From Mangrovimonas yunxiaonensis (GTDB lineage: Bacteria > Bacteroidota > Bacteroidia > Flavobacteriales > Flavobacteriaceae): a DNA stretch of 64,000 bases. The translations under genes were made by a program, and so were the position numbers. Numbering within the stretch: position 1 is the stretch's first letter; every line of letters begins with the position of its first letter. The notes under the pieces are model-generated. The model was not told the DNA's origin. It saw only the letters and a list, made by a program, of their open reading frames with translations, and made no database searches. The stretch spans positions 124,001 to 188,000 of the forward strand of contig NZ_JPFK01000005.1 of NCBI RefSeq assembly GCF_000733475.1, read 5' to 3'. Positions 24,677-33,370 of this stretch are shown here, one piece after another.

Positions 24677-26197
24677 ATGAGTGATAAAAAACATATCGAT
24701 AGAGTCTTTCAGGAGAAATTCAAGGACTTCGAAGTTCCTCCCAACGAACGGGTTTGGGAAAACATTAAAAAAGAACTAGACCAACCCAAACGCAACAAAC
24801 CAAGGATTGTTCCGTTTTGGCTTAAACTTACTGGAGCGGCCGCCGTTTTGCTGCTGTTAGTAACTTTTAGCACGCGCGTATTAAATACAAACACCCCAAA
24901 AACAAACAACACCCCGGTTGTTAAAACAAATAGCAGCCCTGCCCTAAAAAAAGATTCGTTTTATACCAACACCCCTATAACCAACAAAACACCACAAGGC
25001 GCTAGCGCTCATGAAAGTGAAAACGACCTGCGTTTACAAAATACAACACCACAAAGTACCGCTGCTGCCCATAAAACCACTTTTGAGCACACAACAGATA
25101 CCCAAAACCCCTCTAACGTTAAACAAAATAACAATACGGCAACCAACACATCTAACCAGTATAAACTAGCGACTTCAAATAAAAACACATTAAAAGAGAC
25201 GCAGAAATCTCCAAAAAAAGCGCAGGTTAGCTCTTTCTCTAGCAACGATATCCTTTTAGCTGAAAAGGCCAACCCTACCCCTAAAACCCAGAAACAATCT
25301 ACTGCTTTAAGCCAAAGCAGCTTCTTAAAAGCCTACAGCAATAGCATGGCCAAAATACTGCCTGTTATAGACACAGCAGCCATTGTTAAAACCCGCCTAA
25401 AAAGCACTTTATCTATAGAAGACGCCATAGCAATGGCTAAAGCAGCCAAACAAGGCCACGAAAAAGAAAAACCAACAGACAGGTGGCAGGTTAGCGCCAA
25501 TATTGCCCCCGTTTATTACAACACTTTTGGCGATGGCTCTCACATTGATGATCAATTTGTTGGCAGCTCGAAAACCGGAGAAGTCAATACCAGTTACGGC
25601 GTTCATGTAAGCTACACCATAACCAAAAAACTTCAACTAAGAACCGGTGTTAGTAATGTAACCCTTAGTTACGACACCAACGATGTGGTTTTATACGAAA
25701 ACGTCGCTTCCTTAGGCAACAACAACTCAACCACCTTAAAAAACATTACTCTTTCTAACGGCAACCAATCTTTAACCGCATTAAGCGCAAACCACCTAAG
25801 TGTGCAACAAATTGACAGCAACCTACTACCCAATGCCAATGCGGCCATTAGCCAAAGAATAAACTATTACGAAATTCCTATAGAGCTTGGCTACAAACTT
25901 CTTGACAGACGAACAGGCATCCAAATTATTGGTGGGTTTAGCTCATTTTTCTTAAACAATAACGATGTCTATTCTGAAATAGAAGACAACAAAACCTACA
26001 TTGGCAAGGCCAATAACATTAACAACCTAAGCTTTAGTGGCAATCTGGGCATTGGTATTGACTATAAGTTTACTAAGGCCTTTAAATTTAATATAGAACC
26101 CTCTTTTAAATACCAGTTTAACGCCTATGAAAATACTTCGGGCACGTTTAACCCCTACATCATTGGTGTTTATACCGGGTTTAGTTATAATTTTTAG
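24677..26197 (+). CDS. Sigma-factor-linked protein with membrane anchor, long linker and C-terminal outer-membrane-type barrel
   Basis: The 506-residue protein has a charged cytoplasmic-like N-terminus (about residues 1-47), one membrane helix (about 48-67, L-T-G-A-A-A-V-L-L-L-L-V), a very Thr/Asn/Ser/Lys-rich linker (about 68-235), and a region of alternating strands ending in aromatic-X-Phe (Y-N-F), as in outer-membrane barrels (about 265-506). Directly behind an ECF sigma gene, the N-terminus is placed like an anti-sigma domain. Whether one chain spans both membranes, or the C-terminal domain is periplasmic, cannot be told from sequence. Confidence 0.75.
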   Translation: MSDKKHIDRVFQEKFKDFEVPPNERVWENIKKELDQPKRNKPRIVPFWLKLTGAAAVLLLLVTFSTRVLNTNTPKTNNTPVVKTNSSPALKKDSFYTNTPITNKTPQGASAHESENDLRLQNTTPQSTAAAHKTTFEHTTDTQNPSNVKQNNNTATNTSNQYKLATSNKNTLKETQKSPKKAQVSSFSSNDILLAEKANPTPKTQKQSTALSQSSFLKAYSNSMAKILPVIDTAAIVKTRLKSTLSIEDAIAMAKAAKQGHEKEKPTDRWQVSANIAPVYYNTFGDGSHIDDQFVGSSKTGEVNTSYGVHVSYTITKKLQLRTGVSNVTLSYDTNDVVLYENVASLGNNNSTTLKNITLSNGNQSLTALSANHLSVQQIDSNLLPNANAAISQRINYYEIPIELGYKLLDRRTGIQIIGGFSSFFLNNNDVYSEIEDNKTYIGKANNINNLSFSGNLGIGIDYKFTKAFKFNIEPSFKYQFNAYENTSGTFNPYIIGVYTGFSYNF

Positions 26198-26240
26198 TTG
26201 TTTAGTTGATTTTTTTTGATCTCCTGCCATAGAGATCAAC

Positions 26241-26276
26241 ATGGAAAACCACTCATATCCGGGTGGTTTTTCCATT
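26241..26276. terminator. Bidirectional terminator between the sigma unit and plsC
   Basis: An imperfect stem of about 12 bp with one bulged base and a T-rich side on both strands lies between the convergent gene ends at 26197 and 26278. Confidence 0.75.
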
Positions 26277-26277
26277 T

Positions 26278-27012
26278 TTAATGAAACGCCTTTAGCTGCG
26301 TTAAAATAACCTGTCTCGCCTTTTGGTTTAGGGCTTTGGTATCTTTAACCTCCAACCCCTTGGTTTGTAAAAACGCATGTACCTTTACACGCATTTTTCC
26401 TGGGCTTCCACTAAAAAACGTATAGGAAAATCGCCTTTTATTATCGGCAAAGGTTAATGGCACAATAGGAATTTGATGATTAATAGCCAACCTAAACGCC
26501 CCGTCCTTAAACGCATCTAGAACAACATGCTCTTCGGGTACGCCTCCCTCGGGGAAAATACAAATACTAAGTCCTTGCTTTAACCGCCTTTGCGCCCTTA
26601 AAAACACGGCTTTTCTGCTTTTTTCTGATGTTCTATCAACCAAAATACACGTCCGCTTGTAAAAAAAACCAAATAGGGGAATTTTAGCCAACTCTTTTTT
26701 TCCTACAAAAACAAAGGGGTTTTTAACAGAAACCAACATCAGCATAATATCGGTCATCGAGGTGTGGTTCGCTATAAACATATAGCTTTCTTTAGGCGCT
26801 GGCATTTGCTCGCGTGTTACCTTCCACCTAAACCCCATGCCCAACAAAATAATCTTTGCCCACAACCTAGCCAGTTTAAAGAAGAACGGGTACCAGGCCT
26901 CTTTTAAAATAGAAATCAACAAAACAGGAAACAGGACCAAGATAGGCAGGGCCACTAAAATGTAAAACCAAATGCGGTACAACAACCACAACGGGTATTT
27001 AAATACTTTCAT
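26278..27012 (-). CDS. plsC: 1-acyl-sn-glycerol-3-phosphate acyltransferase PlsC
   Basis: This membrane enzyme acylates lysophosphatidic acid in phospholipid synthesis. The 244-residue protein has two N-terminal membrane segments, the H-X4-D catalytic motif in N-H-T-S-M-T-D (about residue 84) and the substrate motif F-P-E-G-G near residue 152. The ATG at 27012 is chosen because the alternative TTG at 27021 lies inside a TATTTTTG promoter box. The downstream gene end meets a shared terminator. Confidence 0.9.
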   Translation of the reverse strand: MKVFKYPLWLLYRIWFYILVALPILVLFPVLLISILKEAWYPFFFKLARLWAKIILLGMGFRWKVTREQMPAPKESYMFIANHTSMTDIMLMLVSVKNPFVFVGKKELAKIPLFGFFYKRTCILVDRTSEKSRKAVFLRAQRRLKQGLSICIFPEGGVPEEHVVLDAFKDGAFRLAINHQIPIVPLTFADNKRRFSYTFFSGSPGKMRVKVHAFLQTKGLEVKDTKALNQKARQVILTQLKAFH

Positions 27013-27018
27013 CGTGAA

Positions 27019-27026
27019 CAAAAATA
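27019..27026 (-). promoter_or_regulatory. plsC -7 box, leaderless arrangement
   Basis: TATTTTTG on the minus strand ends 6 bases before the plsC ATG (27012), so transcription would start at or next to the A of the start codon. No clear -33 element is seen. Confidence 0.5.
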
Positions 27027-27079
27027 GTATTTATAAATTGATTATATTTAAAACATACTAACATTAAAAAAACACAATT

Positions 27080-27322
27080 ATGAGTTTACTTTATGCGTTG
27101 TTAATAGGAGCCATTGCTGGCTGGTTAGCCGGAAAACTAATGAAAGGCGGCGGTTTTGGCGCCTTAATAAATATTATTTTAGGTATTGTTGGTGGTATTG
27201 TTGGCAACTGGGCCTTTGGAGCCTTGGGCATTTCTGTTTCCGATGGTATTTTTGGCGACATTTTAACAGGAGCCATTGGCGCCATCATTATCCTGTTTGT
27301 TGCCGGGCTTTTTAAAAAATAA
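27080..27322 (+). CDS. GlsB/YeaQ/YmgE family small membrane protein
   Basis: This 80-residue, glycine-rich protein has three hydrophobic segments and the family pattern I-A-G-W-L-A-G-K (about 12-19). It is of the transglycosylase-associated family, linked to stress responses in other bacteria, with no proven biochemical role. It is a single gene with its own terminator. Confidence 0.9.
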   Translation: MSLLYALLIGAIAGWLAGKLMKGGGFGALINIILGIVGGIVGNWAFGALGISVSDGIFGDILTGAIGAIIILFVAGLFKK

Positions 27323-27345
27323 GCGGTTAACGCTACTTTAAATAC

Positions 27346-27378
27346 AAAAAAGCGGTTCTAACGAACCGCTTTTTTTTA
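27346..27378 (+). terminator. Terminator after the GlsB-type gene
   Basis: An 8-bp G+C-containing stem (27351-27358 with 27363-27370, loop TAAC), flanked by an A-run and followed by eight Ts. Confidence 0.9.
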
Positions 27379-27392
27379 TACATAACTATACC

Positions 27393-27400
27393 TACCTTTG
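27393..27400 (+). promoter_or_regulatory. trpS -7 box
   Basis: TACCTTTG, a consensus Bacteroidota -7 element, with a T-run at the -33 position (27371-27374, 18 bases upstream) that partly coincides with the preceding terminator's T-tract. The box ends 47 bases before the trpS ATG. Confidence 0.6.
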
Positions 27401-27447
27401 CCCTTTATTTAACTTAAAAAGACCCTCCACTAGGTGGACTACGGATT

Positions 27448-28416
27448 ATGGCACGAATACTTACAGGAATACAAAGTACGGGAATACCCCATTTAGGCAA
27501 TATTTTAGGCGCTATTTTACCAGCCATAGAATTGGCCAATGACGAGGCCAACGAATCGTTTTTGTTTATTGCCAACATGCATACGCTTACCCAAATTAAA
27601 GATGCCGAGGCCTTAAAATTTAACACCTATGCCGTAGCAGCAACTTGGTTGGCTTTTGGGCTGGATATAGAAAAAACCGTTTTTTACAGACAAAGCGATA
27701 TTCCTCAAGTTACCGAATTAACCTGGTACTTAAGCTGTTTTTTTCCGTACCAACGCTTAACTCTAGCCCACGGCTTTAAAGACAAAGCCGACAGGTTGGC
27801 CGATGTTAACACCGGGCTTTTTACTTATCCCATGCTTATGGCCGCCGATATCTTGGCTTACGACGCCGAGTTTGTGCCTGTTGGAAAAGACCAATTACAG
27901 CACCTGGAAATGACCCGCGATGTCGCGTCGCGTTTCCATACCAAAATGGGCGAAACCTTTGTTTTGCCTGAAGCTAAAATTAGAGAAAATACCAAATTGG
28001 TTCCCGGAACAGACGGCGAAAAAATGAGCAAAAGCCGCAATAATTTTATCAACATCTTTTTAGACAATAAAAAACTTCGCAAACAAATCATGTCTATCCA
28101 AACCGATAGTACGCCGCTTGAAGCCCCTAAAAATTGGGAGACCTGTAATTGCTTTGCCATATACAGCCTATTGGCTTCTGAAGCGCAAACCGCCGAAATG
28201 AAAGCCAATTACGAAAAAGGCGGTTACGGTTATGGCCATGCCAAGCAAGCTCTATTTGAATTGATTATAGAAAAATTTGCCGAACCCCGCGAGCGCTTTC
28301 ATTATTACATGAATAACCTTGAGGAAATTGATAAAGCTCTGGCCATTGGTGCCCAAAAGGCCCAAGTAATTGCTAATAGTGTTATTGAAAGGGTTAGAAA
28401 AAAAGTAGGCTTTTAA
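27448..28416 (+). CDS. trpS: Tryptophan--tRNA ligase
   Basis: TrpS charges tRNA-Trp. The 322-residue length fits the bacterial class I enzyme. The HIGH-like motif appears as H-L-G-N near residue 15, G-I-Q-S-T-G-I-P before it is the usual N-terminal substrate loop, and K-M-S-K-S-R-N-N is near residue 192. Its last 4 bases overlap the end of convergent dprA, so the two messages are antisense at their 3' ends. Confidence 0.97.
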   Translation: MARILTGIQSTGIPHLGNILGAILPAIELANDEANESFLFIANMHTLTQIKDAEALKFNTYAVAATWLAFGLDIEKTVFYRQSDIPQVTELTWYLSCFFPYQRLTLAHGFKDKADRLADVNTGLFTYPMLMAADILAYDAEFVPVGKDQLQHLEMTRDVASRFHTKMGETFVLPEAKIRENTKLVPGTDGEKMSKSRNNFINIFLDNKKLRKQIMSIQTDSTPLEAPKNWETCNCFAIYSLLASEAQTAEMKANYEKGGYGYGHAKQALFELIIEKFAEPRERFHYYMNNLEEIDKALAIGAQKAQVIANSVIERVRKKVGF

Positions 28417-29519
28417 ATTAGCTCGAACTGCTTTCCGGGTAGTGGCCTTACCACGCCTTTTAATTCCATATTCAACAAAATGCTGGCTGTTTTGTAAGTA
28501 GGAATTTGGCATTCTAGAGCAATGGCATCCAAAAGTTGCTTGTTGTGTTGTTTTAAATAGTTAAACACCTTTTTTTCATCTTCATCTAACTCGACAAACA
28601 ATTGTTTTTGTATGGGCGGGGGTACCGATTCTGTTTCTAATTTCCAATTCAGCATAATGGGAAGATCCAACGGATTGGACAACAGATGCGCCTTTTGAAA
28701 CTTGATTAAATTGTTACAGCCTTCGCTCATTTTATCGGTTACCCGCCCGGGCACAGCAAACACATCGCGGTTGTAAGAGTTCGCAATATCGGCTGTTACC
28801 AAACTCCCGCCTTTTGCCGCCGACTCGATAACTACCGTGGCTTCGCTTAGTCCGGCAATAATACGATTACGTTTTAAAAAGTTGTTTCTGTCAAAAACAT
28901 CGGTGCTCCAAAAATCTGTAAAAAACCCGCCGTGCTTTTCAACATCGGGCACATACTTTTCGTGGGGTTTGGGATAAACTTGATTAAGCCCGTGCGCCAA
29001 GCAACCAATGGTTTGCAAATTATACTTTAAGGCCGCTTTTTGCGCTGTAATATCGGTCCCGTAGGCAAAGCCCGAAACAATAATAGGGTTATAAACCGCT
29101 AGTTTTTCTATTAATTTTTCACAAAAAGCTATCCCGCTAACCGTAATTTTTCTTGCACCAACCACGCTTATCACAGGTTGGTTCTTTATGTTAATGCACC
29201 CTCTTTGAAACATTAAAATAGGTCCATCAATACAGTGTTTTAAACGCTCGGGGTAATTGGCATCCATAAAATAAAGCCATGCAATGTTATTGGCTTTTAT
29301 ATATTTCAACTCGGCCTCAGCAGCTTTTAGGTGGTGCGTACCAAACAAATCGCGAATGGTGCTGGTACCAATACCATCAATCTTTAGCAGGCGGTGCTTT
29401 TTTTCGGTTAAAACAGCTTGGGGCGATCCGCAATGGCCAATAAGCTTCTTAGCCGTAATATCGCCAATATTAGGAACGTGCTGTAATGCCAAGGTGTAAA
29501 GAAGTTCTTGCTCTGTCAT
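28413..29519 (-). CDS. dprA: DNA-processing protein DprA
   Basis: DprA loads RecA on incoming single-stranded DNA during natural transformation. The 368-residue protein has an N-terminal helix-hairpin-helix-like region (G-D-I-T-A-K-K-L, and I-D-G-I-G near residue 47), the Rossmann core with S-G-F-A-Y-G-T-D (about residue 140), the G-C-L-A-H-G-L segment, and a C-terminal winged-helix-like domain. It is a single gene convergent with trpS. The presence of dprA suggests but does not prove competence. Confidence 0.96.
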   Translation of the reverse strand: MTEQELLYTLALQHVPNIGDITAKKLIGHCGSPQAVLTEKKHRLLKIDGIGTSTIRDLFGTHHLKAAEAELKYIKANNIAWLYFMDANYPERLKHCIDGPILMFQRGCINIKNQPVISVVGARKITVSGIAFCEKLIEKLAVYNPIIVSGFAYGTDITAQKAALKYNLQTIGCLAHGLNQVYPKPHEKYVPDVEKHGGFFTDFWSTDVFDRNNFLKRNRIIAGLSEATVVIESAAKGGSLVTADIANSYNRDVFAVPGRVTDKMSEGCNNLIKFQKAHLLSNPLDLPIMLNWKLETESVPPPIQKQLFVELDEDEKKVFNYLKQHNKQLLDAIALECQIPTYKTASILLNMELKGVVRPLPGKQFELI

Positions 29520-29612
29520 AAAGTACCCTACTCATTTTCAACCTACAAGAAACTAAATTTTACGATGTTAATAAATAGTTAAGCCGTATTTTTATTCGAA
29601 AGCAAAAATTTA

Positions 29613-29620
29613 TACATTTG
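29613..29620 (+). promoter_or_regulatory. -7 box directly before the HU/SPOR gene
   Basis: TACATTTG matches TAnnTTTG and ends 4 bases before the ATG at 29625, so a leaderless message is predicted. Confidence 0.55.
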
Positions 29621-29624
29621 TTTT

Positions 29625-30566
29625 ATGCACATAGACTCTTACATAAGCGATTTATTATACCGTTACGATTGTGTGACCATTCCTGGGTTTGGAGCCTTTT
29701 TAACCACTCGTGTTTCTGCTAAGGTTCATGAGACCACCAACTCCTTTTACCCCCCAAAAAAAGTCTTGTCTTTTAACGAGCAAGTACACCACAACGATGG
29801 CTTGCTGTGCAGCTACATTGCCGACGTTGAAAAAATCCCTTACGAGTCTGCCGTAAAAAAGCTTAACAAACACGTTAAAGCCATTAAAGCCTATTTGGTA
29901 GAAGGCGAAACCATCACTTTTGAAAACATTGGCGATTTAACCCTAAATGAAGAAGGCAAAATGGTTTTTGATCCTTCGTATCATATTAACTATTTAACCG
30001 ATGCGTTTGGGTTGGCCCAGTTTGTATCTCAAAACGTAACTCGCGAAGCTTACAAGCAAGAAGTTGAAGCTATTGAAGAAACGGTCCCTTTAACCATTAC
30101 CCCAGAAAAGCGCCAAGCAAGACCATACTTAAAATATGCTGCTATTGCCCTTATAGCTTTAGGCTTGGGAGGTTATTTAGGAGCCGATTACTACGTTGGA
30201 CAAATAGAGGCGCAAAACCAAGTGGCCCAAGAAACAGCCCACAAACAATTGGAGCACAAAATACAAGAAGCTACATTTGTTATAGACAACCCTTTGCCCG
30301 CTGTTACCCTAAACGCCGTAAAAAAGCAAACCGGCAAATACCATATTATTGCCGGAGCATTTCGAGTGGAAGAGAATAGCGATAAAAAGGTCTCAGAATT
30401 AAAGGCTCTAGGCTATCCTGCAAGAAAAATTGGGCAAAACCGCTACGGACTGCACGAAGTGGTTTATGCAAGTTACCAAGATCGACTGGAAGCTTTAAAC
30501 GCCTTGCGCGAGGTAAAAAACAACCACAACACTGCTGCTTGGTTGTTGGTTAAAACCTTAGACTAA
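29625..30566 (+). CDS. HU-CCDC81 and SPOR domain cell-envelope protein
   Basis: The 313-residue protein begins with a Bacteroidota CCDC81-like HU domain pair (H-I-D-S-Y-I-S-D-L-L at the start and V-T-I-P-G-F-G-A-F near residue 17; second domain to about 135), then has one membrane helix (about 165-185), a short coiled segment, and a C-terminal SPOR domain (Y-H-I-I-A-G-A-F, about 240-313) that binds glycan-stripped peptidoglycan at septa. The HU-like part would be cytoplasmic and the SPOR part periplasmic. The exact role is not established; a cell-division link is inferred from SPOR. Confidence 0.88.
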   Translation: MHIDSYISDLLYRYDCVTIPGFGAFLTTRVSAKVHETTNSFYPPKKVLSFNEQVHHNDGLLCSYIADVEKIPYESAVKKLNKHVKAIKAYLVEGETITFENIGDLTLNEEGKMVFDPSYHINYLTDAFGLAQFVSQNVTREAYKQEVEAIEETVPLTITPEKRQARPYLKYAAIALIALGLGGYLGADYYVGQIEAQNQVAQETAHKQLEHKIQEATFVIDNPLPAVTLNAVKKQTGKYHIIAGAFRVEENSDKKVSELKALGYPARKIGQNRYGLHEVVYASYQDRLEALNALREVKNNHNTAAWLLVKTLD

Positions 30567-30617
30567 CCCCTTTTTAATTTTAATTAAATTTTAATACGGT
30601 GTCTTTTTTATTCGCCT

Positions 30618-30625
30618 TACCTTTG
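30618..30625 (+). promoter_or_regulatory. -7 box for the acyl-CoA thioesterase gene
   Basis: TACCTTTG, a full consensus match, ends 22 bases before the ATG at 30648. A T-rich stretch lies upstream, but no clear -33 TTTG. Confidence 0.55.
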
Positions 30626-30647
30626 CCTTCTCAATTTTTAACATGTT

Positions 30648-31157
30648 ATGGCACCTAAAACACCGGAACAATCTAAAACAACAATGACCGACTTGGTTTT
30701 ACCAAGTGAAACCAACCCGTTAAACAATTTATTTGGTGGTGAATTATTAGCGCGTATGGATCGTGCGGCTAGTATTGCTGCTAGACGTCATTCCAGACGT
30801 ATTGTAGTCACCGCATCGGTAAACCATGTGGCGTTTAATCGTGCCGTGCCTTTAGGAAGCGTGGTTACTGTTGAGGCTAAAGTATCGCGTGCGTTTAAAA
30901 CCTCGATGGAAGTGTTTTTAGATGTTTGGATTGAAGACCGCGAGTCTGGCGTGCGCACCAAAGCCAACGAAGCCATTTACACCTTTGTTGCCGTTGATGA
31001 AACAGGACGTCCTGTTGCCGTGCCAGAAGTTACCCCAGAAAGCGAACTGGAAATTTCCCGTTACGACGCAGCTTTACGCCGTAAGCAACTTAGCTTGGTG
31101 CTTGCTGGTAAAATGAAAGCCCACGATGCTACCGAGCTTAAAGCACTTTTTGAGTAG
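30648..31157 (+). CDS. Acyl-CoA thioesterase, hotdog fold (YciA/ACOT type)
   Basis: The 169-residue protein has a single hotdog domain of the acyl-CoA hydrolase type, with N-H-V-A-F-N near residue 61 and G-S-V-V-T-V-E-A-K-V after it, plus the N-P-L-N-N-L-F-G-G-E-L-L-A-R-M-D active-site helix (about 22-37). It would hydrolyse acyl-CoA to free acid and CoA in the cytoplasm. It is a single gene followed by a very strong terminator. Confidence 0.92.
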   Translation: MAPKTPEQSKTTMTDLVLPSETNPLNNLFGGELLARMDRAASIAARRHSRRIVVTASVNHVAFNRAVPLGSVVTVEAKVSRAFKTSMEVFLDVWIEDRESGVRTKANEAIYTFVAVDETGRPVAVPEVTPESELEISRYDAALRRKQLSLVLAGKMKAHDATELKALFE

Positions 31158-31196
31158 TCTTATTTTGATGGTTTAAAACCTGTTAACGCTATAAAG

Positions 31197-31236
31197 AACC
31201 CCAAGCAGTAAAATTTTACTGCTTGGGGTTTTCTAT
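31197..31236. terminator. Strong palindromic terminator after the thioesterase gene
   Basis: A perfect palindrome of 17 bp per arm (31197-31213 and 31214-31230), with the centre TTTT/AAAA forming the loop, followed by TTTTC on the plus strand. Confidence 0.85.
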
Positions 31237-31357
31237 TTTAAACGCTGCTGCACAAATCCTCTCGTGTGGCCTCCTAGCTCTTTACAAGCAATTGCAAAAC
31301 ATAAAGAATTCTCCAACAAATTTTACTTTTATGCTTTTTTGTAAAAAAAGAAAACTA

Positions 31358-32590
31358 TTACATTCTATAAATCCAATGGGCGGGGTCTTGGGTTGTGGTT
31401 TCCTTAAACACGCTAAACCTTAAAATACTTTCGCCATTGGCTGGGTTGGTAAACACCTCGCCAATAGGTTGCTTTGTGGTTACGTTATCGCCTGTTTTTA
31501 CAAATACCTTAGAGAGGTTGGTGTACGAGGTAATGTAGTTACCATGCTGTACCATAACCGTTAAATTACCGTGTTTTATGGCTTGAACACGCATCACACG
31601 CCCCTTGTAAACGGCGCGTACTTTGGCGCTTTCCTCGGTGGCAATACGCACGCCATTGCTTTGTATCATAACGGTTGGCACTATAGGCGATGGCTGCCTA
31701 CCATACCGCAATTTAACCACGCCTTTTTCTACTGGCCAGGGCAATTTGCCCTTGTTAGACACAAAACTATTTGCCAAAGCCCTATCTTCTGGAGTTAATG
31801 AGAAGGTGCTTGTGGCCTTTGTGGTTTTACCGGCTGCTTTATTCGACTTTGCAATCGCTTCGCGGATAATCTTTTCTATCTCACGATCTATGGCTCTTGC
31901 CTCTTGTTGTTTTTGTTTAATTTGGCGACTGTACTTGCTCAGGTTTTGATTAATAGAGGCCATTAGCACCCTGTGCTGCGACAGTTCCTTTTCCAGCTCG
32001 CGTTGCGCTACCCGGTTTTCTTCAATCAGTTTTTGTTTGTCCTTTTTTTGGCGCAGTAAATCCTGATTTATAGTCTGCAGCTCGGCGGTTTTGGTTTTTA
32101 TGGCTTCGCCCTGCTCTCGCTGGTACTTGGCGTATTGGGCAAGATACTGAAGGCGCTTATAGGCTTGTTTAAAATTGCTTGACGACAGCAAAAACATAAT
32201 CCTACTTTGCTCACTCTTGCTTTTGTAAGCATGCACAATCATTTTAGCGTAGTTCGCTTTTAGAGTTTCAAGCTCTTCGCGCAACTCGGTTATTTTTTTC
32301 TGATTGGCATTAATTTCCCGCGTTAATAAGTTTGCCTGCTGGTTGGTGATCTTAATTAGGTTTTTTTGAACACTAATCTTATAGTTTACGTCCTCAATTA
32401 AGGTAGTTTGCGATTTTTTCTTGCTCTTGTTTGTAAAAAGCAAATTGTTAATTTGTTGAATTTCTTTGCGTAGTTCTTGGCGGCGCGCCTCTAATTCCTG
32501 CTGTTTTTTACTTTGCGAATACGATAGCGTACTGCCTAACAGCAAGAAAAAAAGAAAAAAAACGTATGGGCTTTTATGGATATTTATCAT
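31358..32590 (-). CDS. EnvC-like murein hydrolase activator with degenerate LytM domain
   Basis: The 410-residue protein has a signal peptide (residues 1-25), a long coiled coil (about 28-260), and a C-terminal LytM/M23 domain (about 290-410). The zinc ligands of active M23 peptidases are missing: where an active enzyme has H-x-H it reads S-Y-T-N-L, and the last motif reads I-L-R-F-S-V. Coiled coil plus catalytically dead LytM is the plan of EnvC, which activates cell-wall amidases at division. It starts one base after the DUF4292 gene ends, so the two are co-transcribed. Confidence 0.9.
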   Translation of the reverse strand: MINIHKSPYVFFLFFLLLGSTLSYSQSKKQQELEARRQELRKEIQQINNLLFTNKSKKKSQTTLIEDVNYKISVQKNLIKITNQQANLLTREINANQKKITELREELETLKANYAKMIVHAYKSKSEQSRIMFLLSSSNFKQAYKRLQYLAQYAKYQREQGEAIKTKTAELQTINQDLLRQKKDKQKLIEENRVAQRELEKELSQHRVLMASINQNLSKYSRQIKQKQQEARAIDREIEKIIREAIAKSNKAAGKTTKATSTFSLTPEDRALANSFVSNKGKLPWPVEKGVVKLRYGRQPSPIVPTVMIQSNGVRIATEESAKVRAVYKGRVMRVQAIKHGNLTVMVQHGNYITSYTNLSKVFVKTGDNVTTKQPIGEVFTNPANGESILRFSVFKETTTQDPAHWIYRM

Positions 32591-33370
32591 TTATTCGAGC
32601 TCAATTTCATCATATCCTGACGGAATTTTAAACGGATATCTTAAATCTTGGTTCAAAGATACCGATTTGAATTCTAGTTCTATTAAAATTTCCTGGTCGC
32701 CTTCTAAAGAAATCACCTTTATGGCCTGTGGCAGCTGTTGGCGCTCTACAGTTTGGTATTCTAAATAATCTATTTGTAAAAAGCGCTGGGTGCTTATTTG
32801 GGCCAATTGCTGCGACTCCAGCTTTAGGGCCGTATTTATAATGTAAAAAAGCTCAAAAAAAGTTGATTGCTCGTTGGGCTGAATCAAATAGCTGTTTTCG
32901 TGCAGAGACATGGTGTAATTGGTTTTATCTACACCAAATAGTGGCTGCCCAAGCAATAGGTTTTGTACTTTTCCGAAATCGACCTCGGTGCCCAAAATAT
33001 CACTAATATAATCAAACCCACCCTTAAAATAGGTGTTGTCTAGCTTGTTGTAAAACCCCACGCCCTCTGGAGTTATTTTAGCACGCACAATGTTTAAAGG
33101 GGCCGTTAGCCAAATAACCTCGTCTTTTAACATGCGTAGGGTTACGGTATGCGATTGCGCATTAGTTTCTTGGGTATAGGTAATGCGTACTTTGGCCTGT
33201 AGGGTTTTAAACTCGGGCTGCGTTTTGGAATTTGCCTTAATAACCTCTTTTATGGACAGGTTGGGGTTTACAGTTGCTGTGGTAACGCCCTGCTTGGTTT
33301 TACACCCAAAAAGCACTGCCGTAAAAACCACAGCCATCCAGACCTGTTTTTTATAAAATCTTGTTTTCAT
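32591..33370 (-). CDS. DUF4292 lipoprotein
   Basis: The 259-residue protein has a lipoprotein signal ending V-L-F-G-C (Cys23) and a beta-rich body resembling the LolB/LppX fold that I associate with DUF4292. The function is unknown; a lipid- or lipoprotein-carrier role is a guess from the fold. It lies between the TPR gene (one-base overlap at 33370) and the EnvC-like gene in a compact envelope operon. Confidence 0.82.
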   Translation of the reverse strand: MKTRFYKKQVWMAVVFTAVLFGCKTKQGVTTATVNPNLSIKEVIKANSKTQPEFKTLQAKVRITYTQETNAQSHTVTLRMLKDEVIWLTAPLNIVRAKITPEGVGFYNKLDNTYFKGGFDYISDILGTEVDFGKVQNLLLGQPLFGVDKTNYTMSLHENSYLIQPNEQSTFFELFYIINTALKLESQQLAQISTQRFLQIDYLEYQTVERQQLPQAIKVISLEGDQEILIELEFKSVSLNQDLRYPFKIPSGYDEIELE

